Source of the DNA: Cellulomonas sp. KRMCY2 | Lineage (GTDB): Bacteria; Actinomycetota; Actinomycetes; Actinomycetales; Cellulomonadaceae | DNA length: 64,000 nt | Direction of reading: 5' to 3' | Assembly: GCF_000526515.1 (NCBI RefSeq) | Contig: NZ_JAGF01000001.1 | Coordinates: forward strand, 2,046,001 to 2,110,000 | In this document: piece after piece, positions 43,486 to 52,429 of the stretch | Numbering within the stretch: the first letter of the stretch is position 1 | How the letters are laid out: each line of letters opens with the position of its first letter | Program-made: the position numbers and the translations under genes | The notes under the pieces: generated by a model | The model's database searches: none | Seen by the model: the letters and a program-made list of their open reading frames with translations, nothing else | Told to the model about the DNA's origin: nothing

Positions 43486-44115
43486 TCAGGGCGACCGCAG
43501 GATGCCGCGCTCCAGGGCGACCGTCACGGCCCGGGTCCGGTCGTCGACACCGAGCTTGGTGAAGATGCGCAGCAGGTGGGTCTTGACCGTCGCCTCGCCG
43601 ATGAACAGCTCGCGCCCGATCTGCGCGTTGCTGCCACCCCGGGCGACCCCGGCGAGCACCTCGAGCTCACGCGCCGTCAACCGTTCCTGCTGACCGCTGC
43701 GGACCTGGGACATCAGCCGACGCGCGACCGACGCCGCCAGCACCGTCTCGCCGCGTGCCGCGGCCCGCACACCTTCCACGAGGTCCTCACGGGGCGTGTC
43801 CTTGAGCAGGTAGCCGGTCGCGCCGGCCTCGACCGCACGCAGGATGTCCGCGTCGGTCTCGTAGGTGGTCAGCACCACCACCCGGACCTGGGGCGCGATC
43901 GCCAGGATGCGCCCGGTCGCCTCGACACCGTCCATCACCGGCATCCGCAGGTCCATCAGGACGACGTCGGGCCGCAGGGACTCGACGAGCCCGATCGCCT
44001 CGACGCCGTCGGCGGCCGCGCCGACGACCTCGAGGTCCGGTTCGCCGCCGAGCAGACCGACGATCCCGGCCCGGACCACCGGGTGGTCGTCCACGACGAC
44101 GAGGCGGATCGTCAT
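43486..44115 (-). CDS. NarL/FixJ-family response regulator
   Basis: This 209-residue regulator has a receiver domain (VVVDDHPVVRAG; phospho-acceptor Asp in VVLMDLRMPVMDG) and a LuxR-type helix-turn-helix (LTARELEVLAGVARGGSN, EATVKTHLLRI). The ATG overlaps the stop of the kinase gene by ATGA. Together with the ABC exporter it forms one minus-strand operon: ATPase, permease, kinase, regulator. Confidence 0.95.
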   Translation of the reverse strand: MTIRLVVVDDHPVVRAGIVGLLGGEPDLEVVGAAADGVEAIGLVESLRPDVVLMDLRMPVMDGVEATGRILAIAPQVRVVVLTTYETDADILRAVEAGATGYLLKDTPREDLVEGVRAAARGETVLAASVARRLMSQVRSGQQERLTARELEVLAGVARGGSNAQIGRELFIGEATVKTHLLRIFTKLGVDDRTRAVTVALERGILRSP

Positions 44116-45458
44116 GGTGCGGTCTCCTGATCGGTCGTGCCGTCATCGGGTGGGTCACTGTCGGTCGTGGCACTGTCGGTCGTGTCGCCGTCCGGCATCG
44201 GGAGGGTGACCACCACCCGGGTACCACCCTCGGCTACCCCGCCGACCGCGACCTCCCCGCCGCCGGAGCGTACGCGCGCGCGCATCCCGCGCAGGCCGAT
44301 GCCCTCCTGCGCCGACGGGGCGATCCCGCTGCCGTCGTCGACGACCTCGAGGCGGACCCCTGCGGTGCCGTCGGCAGGGTCGCCGCCGGCCGAGAGCATG
44401 AGCCGGACGTGCTGGGCGGCGGCGTGGCGCCGCACGTTGGACAGGGCCTCCTGCGCGGCGCGCAGCAGGACGACCTCGGTGTCCCGCGTGAGCACCGGCA
44501 CCCCCGGCCCGGTGGTCGGCACGATCAGCTCGACGCGCACGCCGGTCTCCTGCTCGAAGCGCCCGGCGAGGCGTTCGAGCGCCTCGCCGAGGGTCGAGCC
44601 CTGCAGCCCCGCCGGGACGAAGGCGGCCACCAGCGCGCGGGCCTCGGCGAGGTTGTCCCGGGCAGTCTGCTCGACGAGTGCCATCCGCTCCGCGGCGCGC
44701 TCGGCCTCGCCCCGGTGCAGGTCGGCGCTCGCGGTCTGCGCGAGCATCACGATGCTGGTGAAGCCCTGCGCGAGGGTGTCGTGGATCTCCTGGGCCATCC
44801 GCTCGCGCTCGGCGGCGACGCCGGCTGCGTGGTGCGACAGCCCGAGCTCCTCCTGAGCTGCCTCGAGTCGGGCGATCAGGTCGGCCCGGTCCTCGCTCTG
44901 CTCGGCGACCTGGGTCACCCACAGACCGAGCAGGACGGCGAAGGCCAGCGCCAGTGCGCCCTGGGCGACGATGTTCGCCACACCCTCCTCCGGGCTGGTG
45001 ACCACGAGCGCACCGAACACACCGATGGTCAGCACGGTGCAGATCGCGACGCCGATCCGCCGACTCGGCGAGAAGAACCAGATCTGGGAGTAGGCGATGA
45101 ACAGGATGATCGTGGAGACAGGGTCGATCCACACCAGGGCCACCGTCGCGACCACCAGGACGGCCAGGTAGGCCAGGGCCAGCGGCTCGCTGCCGGAGAC
45201 GGCCGCGCGTCGTCCGATCGTCAGGTACGTCACGACCAGCAGGACGAGGATGCCGATGCTCAGCGCGACCGCCGCGACCAGGCCGCCGGTCACGAGCATG
45301 GCGCAGGCCGCGATCGCACAGCCGAGGTAGAACGCCAGGTCCCAGCCGCGCAGGGACCTGGCCCAGAAGTCGGCCCGCTCCGACAGCACGGTCCGGGCAG
45401 ACCGGTGACGGTCGGCGGCAGGAGGTCCCGCCGCCGACCGGGTGCTCTTCGTCGTCAT
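44112..45458 (-). CDS. NarL-type sensor histidine kinase (HisKA_3)
   Basis: This 448-residue kinase has about six membrane helices (residues 40-185), a HisKA_3 dimerisation domain with the phospho-acceptor His in ERMAQEIHDTLAQGF, and a HATPase domain (ALSNVRRHA, DDGSGIAP, GLRGMRAR). The tail is Asp/Thr-rich. The many N-terminal helices without a large external loop resemble the DesK/LiaS class that sense membrane state. It lies 24 bases from the ABC-2 permease gene and overlaps its response regulator. Confidence 0.93.
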   Translation of the reverse strand: MTTKSTRSAAGPPAADRHRSARTVLSERADFWARSLRGWDLAFYLGCAIAACAMLVTGGLVAAVALSIGILVLLVVTYLTIGRRAAVSGSEPLALAYLAVLVVATVALVWIDPVSTIILFIAYSQIWFFSPSRRIGVAICTVLTIGVFGALVVTSPEEGVANIVAQGALALAFAVLLGLWVTQVAEQSEDRADLIARLEAAQEELGLSHHAAGVAAERERMAQEIHDTLAQGFTSIVMLAQTASADLHRGEAERAAERMALVEQTARDNLAEARALVAAFVPAGLQGSTLGEALERLAGRFEQETGVRVELIVPTTGPGVPVLTRDTEVVLLRAAQEALSNVRRHAAAQHVRLMLSAGGDPADGTAGVRLEVVDDGSGIAPSAQEGIGLRGMRARVRSGGGEVAVGGVAEGGTRVVVTLPMPDGDTTDSATTDSDPPDDGTTDQETAP

Positions 45459-45482
45459 CGCCCGACCGACGGTACGCCGTCG

Positions 45483-46340
45483 TCAGCCGTCATCGCGCCG
45501 CCGCCACCGGAAGGTCCTGATCCCGAGGACCAGGCCGACGACGAGCCAGGCCGCGAGCACCAGGGCGATGGTCGGGTGCTGCCACGACCCCGAGACCTCG
45601 AACGCCTCGGCCTGGTCGGGCAGGAAGACCGACCGCATGCCCTGGGCCATCCACTTGAGCGGGAACACCTCGGCCACCTGCTGCATCCACCGGGGCAGGT
45701 CGTTGAAGACGAAGAAGACCCCGGACACGAACTGCAGGACCAGGACGATCGGCGTCACGACGGCCGATGCGCTCCGGCCGGAGCGGGGCACCGAGGAGAA
45801 ACCGACGCCGCAGACCGCTCCCGTCGCCGTGCCGAGGGCGAAGACCCAGGCGAAGGTCAGCCAGCGGTCGACCGTCGTGGGCAGGTCGATGTCGAACATC
45901 AGACCGGCGACAGCCAGCAGCAGCGCCATCTGGACCAGCGAGGTGACCAGCACCGAGCCGATCTTGCCGAGGAAGTACGCAGACGCCGGCATCGGCGTCG
46001 CGCGCAGGCGCTTGAGCCCGCCCTCGTCCCGCTCGACGGCGATCGAGATCGCCAGGTTCTGGAAGCTCGAGAGCATGACCCCGGTGGCGACCATGCCGGG
46101 CAGGAAGTACTGCCCGAACGGGATCCCGGGCTCCGGACCGACGGTCGCGCCGTCCTGGCCGAACACCGTCGCGAAGATCGCGAGCATGATCACCGGGTAG
46201 GCGAAGATGAACACGACGGCGTCGCGCTCCCGGAAGAACGTCGTGAGCTCGAGCCTCGTCCGGGCGACCGACAGGCTGAGCAGCGACGGCAGGGCCAGGG
46301 TTCCGGCTGCCGTCGGGGCGGTGGTGGTCGCGGCGCTCAT
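45483..46340 (-). CDS. ABC-2 type exporter permease
   Basis: This 285-residue permease has six membrane helices and the ABC-2 pattern (FIFAYPVIMLAIF, FLPGMVATGVMLSS, LKRLRATPMPASAYFLGK). It overlaps the ATPase gene by ATGA and precedes the kinase. Exporters encoded with a LiaS/DesK-like kinase often expel membrane-active compounds or lipids; the substrate here is unknown. Confidence 0.93.
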   Translation of the reverse strand: MSAATTTAPTAAGTLALPSLLSLSVARTRLELTTFFRERDAVVFIFAYPVIMLAIFATVFGQDGATVGPEPGIPFGQYFLPGMVATGVMLSSFQNLAISIAVERDEGGLKRLRATPMPASAYFLGKIGSVLVTSLVQMALLLAVAGLMFDIDLPTTVDRWLTFAWVFALGTATGAVCGVGFSSVPRSGRSASAVVTPIVLVLQFVSGVFFVFNDLPRWMQQVAEVFPLKWMAQGMRSVFLPDQAEAFEVSGSWQHPTIALVLAAWLVVGLVLGIRTFRWRRRDDG

Positions 46341-47257
46341 CGAACGGTCTCCGTCTGGTCGTCGTGGGTGGGGATGAGGGCCTCGAGGGCGACCGTGTGC
46401 ACGGGTACGGCACCGGTGAGGCTGAGGTAGACGTCCTCGAGCGTGGGCCGGACGATCTCGAGGCCGGGCACCTCCCCCGGAGCGTGCCGGGCTGCCAGGT
46501 CGGCCACGACGGCGGTCGGCGTCGGCGTGGTCCGTTCCCGCGGCACGCCGTCCTCGATCCAGCGCACGACGGCCTGCCGGGCAGCACGGTCGCCGAGGGC
46601 TGCGGGGGAGTCGAGCGCCACAACCCGGCCGTCACGCACGATGGCGCAGCGGTCGGCCAGGTGCTCGGCCTCCTCCATGTAGTGCGTGGTCAGCAGGATC
46701 GTCGTGCCGTCGTCGCGCAGGCCCTCGATGAGGCCCCAGAACGACCGGCGCGCCTCGGGGTCGAAGCCGGTGGTCGGCTCGTCCAGGAAGAGGAGCTCGG
46801 GCCGGCCGACGATGCCGAGCGCGACGTCGAGTCGGCGGCGCTGACCGCCGGAGAGCTGCCGTGTGCGGGTGGCTGCCTTGTCGGTGAGCCCGACGGCTGC
46901 GATCACCTCGTCGGCGTCCCGCGAACCCGGGTAGTACCGGCAGAAGTGGTGCACCAGCTCGGCGACGGTCAGCTCGGCCTGGTCGTCGGCGCTCTGCAGG
47001 ACGACGCCGATCCGGCTGCGCCAGAGACGGGCGGCCTGCTGCGGGTCGACACCGAGCACCGACACCTCACCGCTGTCCCGCTCGCGGAAGCCCTCGAGGA
47101 TCTCGATCGTCGTGGTCTTGCCGGCGCCGTTCGGCCCGAGGACGGCGAACACCTCGCCGCGCTCGACCGTCAGGTCCAGACCGTCGACGGCACGTTTGGT
47201 GCCGTAGTGCTTGTGCAGGTCGCGGACGTGCACCGCGACGTCATGGGGCTGTGTCAT
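46337..47257 (-). CDS. ABC exporter ATP-binding protein
   Basis: This 306-residue ATPase has Walker A GPNGAGKTT (about 42-50), signature LSGGQRRR, Walker B LLFLDEPTTGFD and switch His in LLTTHYMEEAEHL. The length and C-terminal extension fit the DrrA/CcmA group partnered with ABC-2 permeases. It is the first gene of the exporter/two-component operon. A 22-bp perfect palindrome lies 57 bases upstream of the ATG. Confidence 0.94.
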   Translation of the reverse strand: MTQPHDVAVHVRDLHKHYGTKRAVDGLDLTVERGEVFAVLGPNGAGKTTTIEILEGFRERDSGEVSVLGVDPQQAARLWRSRIGVVLQSADDQAELTVAELVHHFCRYYPGSRDADEVIAAVGLTDKAATRTRQLSGGQRRRLDVALGIVGRPELLFLDEPTTGFDPEARRSFWGLIEGLRDDGTTILLTTHYMEEAEHLADRCAIVRDGRVVALDSPAALGDRAARQAVVRWIEDGVPRERTTPTPTAVVADLAARHAPGEVPGLEIVRPTLEDVYLSLTGAVPVHTVALEALIPTHDDQTETVR

Positions 47258-47313
47258 GGCTCAACCCTGGCTCACGACGACCACCGACCGGCAGCACCGA
47301 CGGATGGGATCTG

Positions 47314-47335
47314 GCGTCCACCGATCGGTGGACGC
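47314..47335. promoter_or_regulatory. 22-bp perfect palindrome upstream of the exporter operon
   Basis: GCGTCCACCGA is followed directly by its reverse complement. It lies 57 bases upstream of the ATPase start and 36 bases after the aminotransferase stop. It could be a dimeric regulator site or a GATC-loop terminator hairpin. Confidence 0.6.
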
Positions 47336-47370
47336 GGCCCTCGGTGGGCACGCGGTGCCGACGCGTCCGG

Positions 47371-48612
47371 CTACTGCGCCTCGGCGAGCAGGCGCTGGAT
47401 CCGGCCGACGCCCTCGACCAGGTCGTCGTCGCTCAGCGCGTAGGACAGACGCAGGAACCCGCTCGGTCCGAAGGCCTCACCGGGAACGACGGCGACCTCG
47501 ACCTGCTCGAGGATCAGGGCAGCGAGCTCGGCCGACGTCGTCGGGGTGACGCCTCGGATCGTCCTGCCGAGCACGCCCTCGACGCTCGGGTAGGCGTAGA
47601 ACGCACCCTTCGGGGTCGGGCAGACCACGCCGTCGATCTCCGAGAGCATCTCGACCATGGTGCGACGCCGGCGGTCGAAGGCGGTGCGCATCTCGTGCGC
47701 GGCCGACAGGTCGCCGGTCACCGCGGCGATCGCAGCCCGCTGCGAGACGTTCGCGACGTTCGACGTCAGGTGCGACTGGAGGTTGGTCGCGGCCTTGGTG
47801 ACATCGCTCGGCGCGATCATCCAGCCCACCCGCCAGCCGGTCATCGCGTAGGTCTTCGCGACGCCGTTGAGCACGATGGCGGTCTCGGCGAGCTCCGGCA
47901 CGACGCGGACGATCGGGGTGAAGGCGGCGTCGTCGTAGGTCAGGTGCTCGTAGATCTCGTCGGTGATCACCCAGATCCCGTGCTCGAGGGCCCAGCGGCC
48001 GATCTCGGCCGTCTGCTCGGCGGAGTAGACGGCACCGGTCGGGTTGGACGGCGAGCAGAACAGCAGGGCCTTGGTCCGCTCGGTGCGGGCTGCCTCGAGC
48101 TGCTCGACCGTGACGAGGTAGCCCTGGTCGACACCGGCGAACACCTCGACCGGGACGCCGCCGGCCAGCCGGATCGCCTCCGGGTAGGTCGTCCAGTACG
48201 GCGCCGGCAGCAGGACCTCGTCGCCGACGTCGACGACCGTCGTGAAGGCCTGGTAGACGGCCTGCTTTCCACCGTTGGTGACCAGGACCTGGCTCGCGTC
48301 GACCGGGTAGCCCGAGTCGCGCAGCGTCTTGGCTGCGATCGCCGCACGCAGGTCCGGAAGCCCGGCCGCCGGGGTGTACCGGTGGTTGGCCGGCACCGAG
48401 CAGGCGGCGATCGCCGCCTCGACGATGTACTGCGGCGTGGGGAAGTCCGGCTCGCCCGCGCCGAAACCGATCACCGGGCGCCCGGCCGCCTTGAGCGCCT
48501 TGGCCTTGGCGTCGACCGCGAGGGTCGCGGACTCGGCGATCGCGCCGATCCGCGTGGAGATCCGCGTGTGCGACGCGACGGACGGGGCTCGGTGCGCAGG
48601 TGTCTGGCTCAC
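47371..48612 (-). CDS. aspC: Aspartate aminotransferase-like class I/II aminotransferase
   Basis: This 413-residue PLP enzyme has the class I aminotransferase pattern: [33 protein letters not shown] and the PLP lysine in [16 protein letters not shown], with the C-terminal Arg in GFLRLSYA. It most likely interconverts aspartate and 2-oxoglutarate with oxaloacetate and glutamate. The GTG at 48612 is used. The gene diverges from tRNA-Trp/secE, a position conserved in related actinobacteria as far as I know. Confidence 0.9.
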   Translation of the reverse strand: MSQTPAHRAPSVASHTRISTRIGAIAESATLAVDAKAKALKAAGRPVIGFGAGEPDFPTPQYIVEAAIAACSVPANHRYTPAAGLPDLRAAIAAKTLRDSGYPVDASQVLVTNGGKQAVYQAFTTVVDVGDEVLLPAPYWTTYPEAIRLAGGVPVEVFAGVDQGYLVTVEQLEAARTERTKALLFCSPSNPTGAVYSAEQTAEIGRWALEHGIWVITDEIYEHLTYDDAAFTPIVRVVPELAETAIVLNGVAKTYAMTGWRVGWMIAPSDVTKAATNLQSHLTSNVANVSQRAAIAAVTGDLSAAHEMRTAFDRRRRTMVEMLSEIDGVVCPTPKGAFYAYPSVEGVLGRTIRGVTPTTSAELAALILEQVEVAVVPGEAFGPSGFLRLSYALSDDDLVEGVGRIQRLLAEAQ

Positions 48613-48680
48613 CGGTCCATAGTGGCAGAGGGTCGCCGCCGTCGGGGCGGCGGGTCGTCCGGCGTCCACCGGACTGCGCG

Positions 48681-48710
48681 TTCGACCCACGCCGTCGGAG
48701 CACGTACACT
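48681..48710 (+). promoter_or_regulatory. Candidate promoter for tRNA-Trp and secE
   Basis: TTCGAC (48681-48686) and TACACT (48705-48710) are separated by 18 bases, about 113 bases upstream of tRNA-Trp. Confidence 0.5.
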
Positions 48711-48823
48711 CGACCGCTGGTGGTTGACGTCCGCCATGATGCGCCATGCCCTCGAGCAGGTCCGGCGCATCACGAGGACGCCGCCGCCGCACGTGGGCTG
48801 ACGACCTCCTGGCCGCGGCTCGA

Positions 48824-48896
48824 AGGGCAGTGGCGCAATTGGTAGCGCACCGGTCTCCAAAACCGGCGGTTGTGGGTTCGAGTCCCTCCTGCCCTG
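48824..48896 (+). tRNA. tRNA-Trp (anticodon CCA)
   Basis: The 73-base cloverleaf has acceptor AGGGCAG/CTGCCCT, anticodon loop CTCCAAA giving CCA, and T-loop GGTTCGAGTCC. CCA is not encoded. It immediately precedes secE, as in most actinobacteria. Confidence 0.97.
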
Positions 48897-48987
48897 CGTG
48901 AACGGTCGGCCGCACGGTCGACGCGTCGGGTCAGCACCCCTGGGTGCGCCGGGCGCACCACACACGGACGAGACGTAGGGACCAACT

Positions 48988-49272
48988 GTGAGCGAATCCG
49001 CACGGGCGGCAGCCTCCGGTGCCGAGGGCACGGGGCGCGGCGGCTCGCGACCGGCGCGTGGCGGCCAGAAGGCCCGTCTCGGCCTGTTCGCACGCATCGC
49101 CCGGTTCATCCGCCAGATCGTCGCGGAGCTCAAGAAGGTGGTCCGTCCCACGCGGGCCGAGCTGCTGCGCTACACGTCGGTCGTCATGGTGTTCGTCGGT
49201 GTCGTGATGGCCTTCGTCACCGTGCTCGACCTCGGCATCGGATCGCTGGTCGCCTGGGTCTTCGGCGGCTAG
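48988..49272 (+). CDS. secE: Preprotein translocase subunit SecE
   Basis: This 94-residue protein has the SecE motif IVAELKKVVRPTRAELLRYT followed by one membrane helix. It stabilises SecY in the general secretion channel. The Gly/Ala-rich N-terminal extension is usual for actinobacteria. GTG start; it is located between tRNA-Trp and nusG. Confidence 0.96.
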   Translation: MSESARAAASGAEGTGRGGSRPARGGQKARLGLFARIARFIRQIVAELKKVVRPTRAELLRYTSVVMVFVGVVMAFVTVLDLGIGSLVAWVFGG

Positions 49273-49359
49273 CCGAGTCCCGGCCGCCAGACGCCGCAGC
49301 GTCCGGAGCACCAACCCGTCAAGCCAGAGCACGCAGTCAGCAGAAAGCAGGTTCACCCC

Positions 49360-50163
49360 GTGTCGCAGAAGTCGCTGGAGCCGACCGAGCAGGACGAGAC
49401 GCCGGTCGCCGAGAGTGTCGTGGCCGACGTCGCCACCGACGGTGACGACGCGGCCGTTGTCGACCCGGCGGACGCCGGGACCGAGGTCGACGCCGCGGAC
49501 GGCGATGCCGAAGCCGTCGAGGACCAGCCGGAGCCCGAGCCGGAGACCCCTGCTGAGCCGGAAGAGGTCGACCCGGTCGAGGAGTTCCGGAACCAGCTGC
49601 GCATCCAGCCCGGCGAGTGGTACGTCATCCACTCGTACGCCGGCTACGAGAACCGCGTGAAGGCCAATCTCGAGAACCGCATCCAGAGCCTCAACATGGA
49701 GGAGTACATCCACCAGGTCGAGGTGCCGATGGAAGAGGTCACCGAGATCAAGAACGCCCAGCGCAAGGTCGTGCGCCGGGTGCGGATCCCCGGGTACGTC
49801 CTGGTGCGGATGGACCTGACCGACCAGTCATGGGGCGCCGTGCGGCACACGCCGGGCGTCACCGGCTTCGTCGGTCACACGCACCAGCCGGTCCCGCTGA
49901 CCCTCGACGAGGTCTTCTCGATGCTCGCGCCGATGCTGGCGCCGGTCACCGAGCGGGCCAAGGCGGCCGCTGCCGCTGCTCCGAAGATCGCCGTCGACTT
50001 CATCGTCGGCGAGTCGGTCACCGTCACCGACGGGCCGTTCGACACGCTCCCGGCGACGATCTCGGAGATCAACGCCGAGGGCCAGAAGCTCAAGGTGCTC
50101 GTCTCGATCTTCGGCCGGGAGACCCCGGTCGAGCTGTCGTTCAACCAGGTCGCCAAGATCTGA
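49360..50163 (+). CDS. nusG: Transcription termination/antitermination protein NusG
   Basis: This 267-residue protein has a long acidic N-terminal extension (about 1-78), the NGN domain ([36 protein letters not shown]) and a C-terminal KOW domain ([14 protein letters not shown]). It travels with RNA polymerase. The acidic extension is typical of actinobacterial NusG. GTG 49360 is used. Confidence 0.97.
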   Translation: MSQKSLEPTEQDETPVAESVVADVATDGDDAAVVDPADAGTEVDAADGDAEAVEDQPEPEPETPAEPEEVDPVEEFRNQLRIQPGEWYVIHSYAGYENRVKANLENRIQSLNMEEYIHQVEVPMEEVTEIKNAQRKVVRRVRIPGYVLVRMDLTDQSWGAVRHTPGVTGFVGHTHQPVPLTLDEVFSMLAPMLAPVTERAKAAAAAAPKIAVDFIVGESVTVTDGPFDTLPATISEINAEGQKLKVLVSIFGRETPVELSFNQVAKI

Positions 50164-50229
50164 GGAACACACCCGGTGGCGTCGCGCGACGTCGCCGGAC
50201 ACCCGGTAGTCACCACGTAAGGACCCGAC

Positions 50230-50661
50230 ATGCCTCCCAAGAAGAAGGTCAGCGGCCTCATCAAGCTGCAGATCAAGGCCGGCGCTGCCACGCCGGCGCC
50301 GCCGATCGGCCCTGCCCTGGGCCAGCACGGCGTCAACATCATGGAGTTCTGCAAGGCGTACAACGCCGCGACCGAGTCGCAGCGCGGGGACGTCATCCCG
50401 GTGGAGATCACGGTCTACGAGGACCGTTCCTTCACCTTCATCACCAAGACCCCGCCGGCAGCCGAGCTGATCAAGAAGGCCGCCGGCGTCGCCAAGGGCT
50501 CGCCGACCCCGCACACCGTCAAGGTCGCGACCCTGACGGCCGCGCAGGTCCGCGAGATCGCCCAGGTGAAGCTCGAGGACCTCAACGCCAACGACCTCGA
50601 CGCCGCGTCGAAGATCGTCGCCGGCACCGCCCGGTCGATGGGCATCACGGTCAAGGGCTGA
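50230..50661 (+). CDS. rplK: 50S ribosomal protein L11
   Basis: This 143-residue protein has the L11 signature [19 protein letters not shown] and a Pro-rich linker. It forms the GTPase-associated centre with 23S rRNA and is the site of thiostrepton action. AAGGACC precedes the ATG. Confidence 0.98.
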   Translation: MPPKKKVSGLIKLQIKAGAATPAPPIGPALGQHGVNIMEFCKAYNAATESQRGDVIPVEITVYEDRSFTFITKTPPAAELIKKAAGVAKGSPTPHTVKVATLTAAQVREIAQVKLEDLNANDLDAASKIVAGTARSMGITVKG

Positions 50662-50728
50662 GCACGACCCAGCAGCACCCGTACGCCCAGCACGACCCAG
50701 CACGACCCAGCACGACCCAGCAGCACCC
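50661..50728. repeat. 10-base repeats between rplK and rplA
   Basis: AGCACGACCC occurs at 50661, 50689, 50699 and 50709, with variants AGCAGCACCC at 50671 and 50719. This is unusual in a ribosomal operon spacer. Confidence 0.85.
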
Positions 50729-50785
50729 AGTGGCAGGGCCATGTGCGGCCCGACGACCACGACTGCCGACCAAGGAGAAGAGCAG

Positions 50786-51508
50786 ATGGCACAGCACAGC
50801 AAGGCGTATCGCGCCGCGAACGAGAAGATCGACCGGGAGCGTCTCTACGCGCCCCTCGAGGCCGTCCGACTGGCCCAGGCCACGTCGTCGACCACGTACG
50901 ACGCGACGGTCGAGGTGGCCTTCCGCCTCGGGGTCGACCCCCGCAAGGCGGACCAGATGGTCCGGGGCACCGTCAACCTGCCGCACGGCACCGGCAAGAC
51001 CGCACGGGTCCTGGTCTTCGCCACCGGTGAGCGCGCCGAGCAGGCTCGCGCCGCGGGTGCCGACGAGGTCGGTGGCGACGAGCTGATCGAGAAGGTGGCC
51101 GCCGGGTACACCGACTTCGACTCGGCCGTCGCCACGCCGGACATGATGGGCAAGGTCGGTCGCCTCGGAAAGGTGTTGGGTCCGCGCGGGCTCATGCCGA
51201 ACCCGAAGACCGGCACGGTCACGATGGACGTCGCCAAGGCCGTCGCCGAGATCAAGGGCGGCAAGATCGAGTTCCGGGTCGACAAGCACTCGAACCTGCA
51301 CTTCATCATCGGCAAGACGACCTTCACCGACATCCAGCTGGTCGAGAACTACGCCGCGGCGCTCGACGAGGTCCTGCGCCTCAAGCCCGCGTCGTCCAAG
51401 GGCCGCTACATCACCAAGGCCTTCGTCGCCACGACGATGGGCCCGAGCATCCCGGTCGACCAGAACAAGACGCGCAACCTGACCGAGGACGAGACCGACG
51501 CCGGCTGA
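50786..51508 (+). CDS. rplA: 50S ribosomal protein L1
   Basis: This 240-residue protein has the L1 pattern, including [15 protein letters not shown] and [11 protein letters not shown]. It forms the L1 stalk and usually autoregulates the L11 operon. AAGGAG precedes the ATG. A strong hairpin follows (51525-51557), ending the operon before the sigma/CHAT insertion. Confidence 0.98.
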   Translation: MAQHSKAYRAANEKIDRERLYAPLEAVRLAQATSSTTYDATVEVAFRLGVDPRKADQMVRGTVNLPHGTGKTARVLVFATGERAEQARAAGADEVGGDELIEKVAAGYTDFDSAVATPDMMGKVGRLGKVLGPRGLMPNPKTGTVTMDVAKAVAEIKGGKIEFRVDKHSNLHFIIGKTTFTDIQLVENYAAALDEVLRLKPASSKGRYITKAFVATTMGPSIPVDQNKTRNLTEDETDAG

Positions 51509-51524
51509 CGTCCCTCTGTCGCAC

Positions 51525-51557
51525 CAGGCCCGGTCCCCCGTGCGGGGGCCGGGCCTG
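51525..51557 (+). terminator. Terminator after rplA
   Basis: CAGGCCCGG-CCCCCG pairs with CGGGGG-CCGGGCCTG around a TG loop, with one bulged T. It is a very stable hairpin 17 bases after the rplA stop. Confidence 0.85.
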
Positions 51558-51628
51558 CGGCATTCCCCGGCACGATCGTCGATCGAGCTCCCCGTCCCCG
51601 GACGGTCACAGATCGGTGCCACCGCGCT

Positions 51629-51656
51629 CCTGAGGTCCTGAGGTCGACATCTCAGG
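51629..51656. promoter_or_regulatory. Repeated CCTGAGGT elements upstream of the sigma factor gene
   Basis: CCTGAGGT occurs twice in tandem (51629-51636, 51637-51644) and CTCAGG in inverted form at 51651-51656, about 140 bases before the sigma factor ATG. It may be an operator or an autoregulated promoter region. Confidence 0.4.
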
Positions 51657-51793
51657 TGCGGCGCCCGGACGGCAGCGCTCCGGGTTGCGTCGCTCAGCCG
51701 GACGAGGAGGGGCGCGATGGCGAGGGTGGTTGTGGGCCGGCGACACGCGGCCGTACGCTCGGATCTCCCCAGGACCGGGAAGGGCTCCGATCG

Positions 51794-52429
51794 ATGAACC
51801 GGACTGCGGACGGGACGACCGGCGACATCGACGTCGCCCCTGCGACGCTCAGTGGTCGCGCCTCGGTGGCCCTGGCGGCCTACCGCGCCGGGCGGACCGA
51901 CCTGCTCGCCGACCTCGTGCGCGAGGCGACGCCTCTGCTGTGGCACATCGTCCGGTCCCAGGGCGTCGAACGCGACGAGGCCGAGGACGTCGTCCAGGGG
52001 ATCTGGCTCGCGCTCGTCCGGAACGCCGAGTCGATCCGGGACCCCGACGCCGTCCTGAAGTGGCTCGTGGTCAGCGCGCGGCGGGCAGCCTGGCAGGCGA
52101 CGCGACATCGCCGGGAGCACGACCGACGGACGACCGAGCTGCCCGATGCGGAGCTGTCGCCGGCCAGGGAGCTTCGGTCGACGGACCCGCCGCCGGACGA
52201 GCCGGTGCTCCGTGACGAGCGGGACCGGGTGCTCTGGCGCCGGTTCCGCGACCTCCCGGAACGGTGTCAGCAGATCCTGCGCTTCGTCGCGATCGCCGAC
52301 CGTCCCGACTACAAGGCCATCGCGGAGGCCACCGGGGTCCGGGTCACGGCCGTGGGCGTCACCCGCGGCCGGTGCCTCGCGAAGCTGCGCACCTTGCTCG
52401 ACCGCGACGAAGGGTGGGCCGACGCATGA
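51794..52429 (+). CDS. ECF-type sigma-70 family factor
   Basis: This 211-residue sigma factor has region 2 (about 48-105, DEAEDVVQGIWLALVRNAESI, WLVVSARRAAWQ) and region 4 (about 150-205, LPERCQQILRF, KAIAEATGVRVTAVGVTRGR). Region 3 is absent, as in ECF factors. A linker of 40 residues, rich in Arg/Glu/Asp, joins the two. The ATG follows GAAGGG. It overlaps the next gene by ATGA, the usual pattern for a sigma/anti-sigma pair. It begins a five-gene module inserted between rplA and rplJ and is likely the transcriptional output of that module (inference). Confidence 0.92.
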   Translation: MNRTADGTTGDIDVAPATLSGRASVALAAYRAGRTDLLADLVREATPLLWHIVRSQGVERDEAEDVVQGIWLALVRNAESIRDPDAVLKWLVVSARRAAWQATRHRREHDRRTTELPDAELSPARELRSTDPPPDEPVLRDERDRVLWRRFRDLPERCQQILRFVAIADRPDYKAIAEATGVRVTAVGVTRGRCLAKLRTLLDRDEGWADA

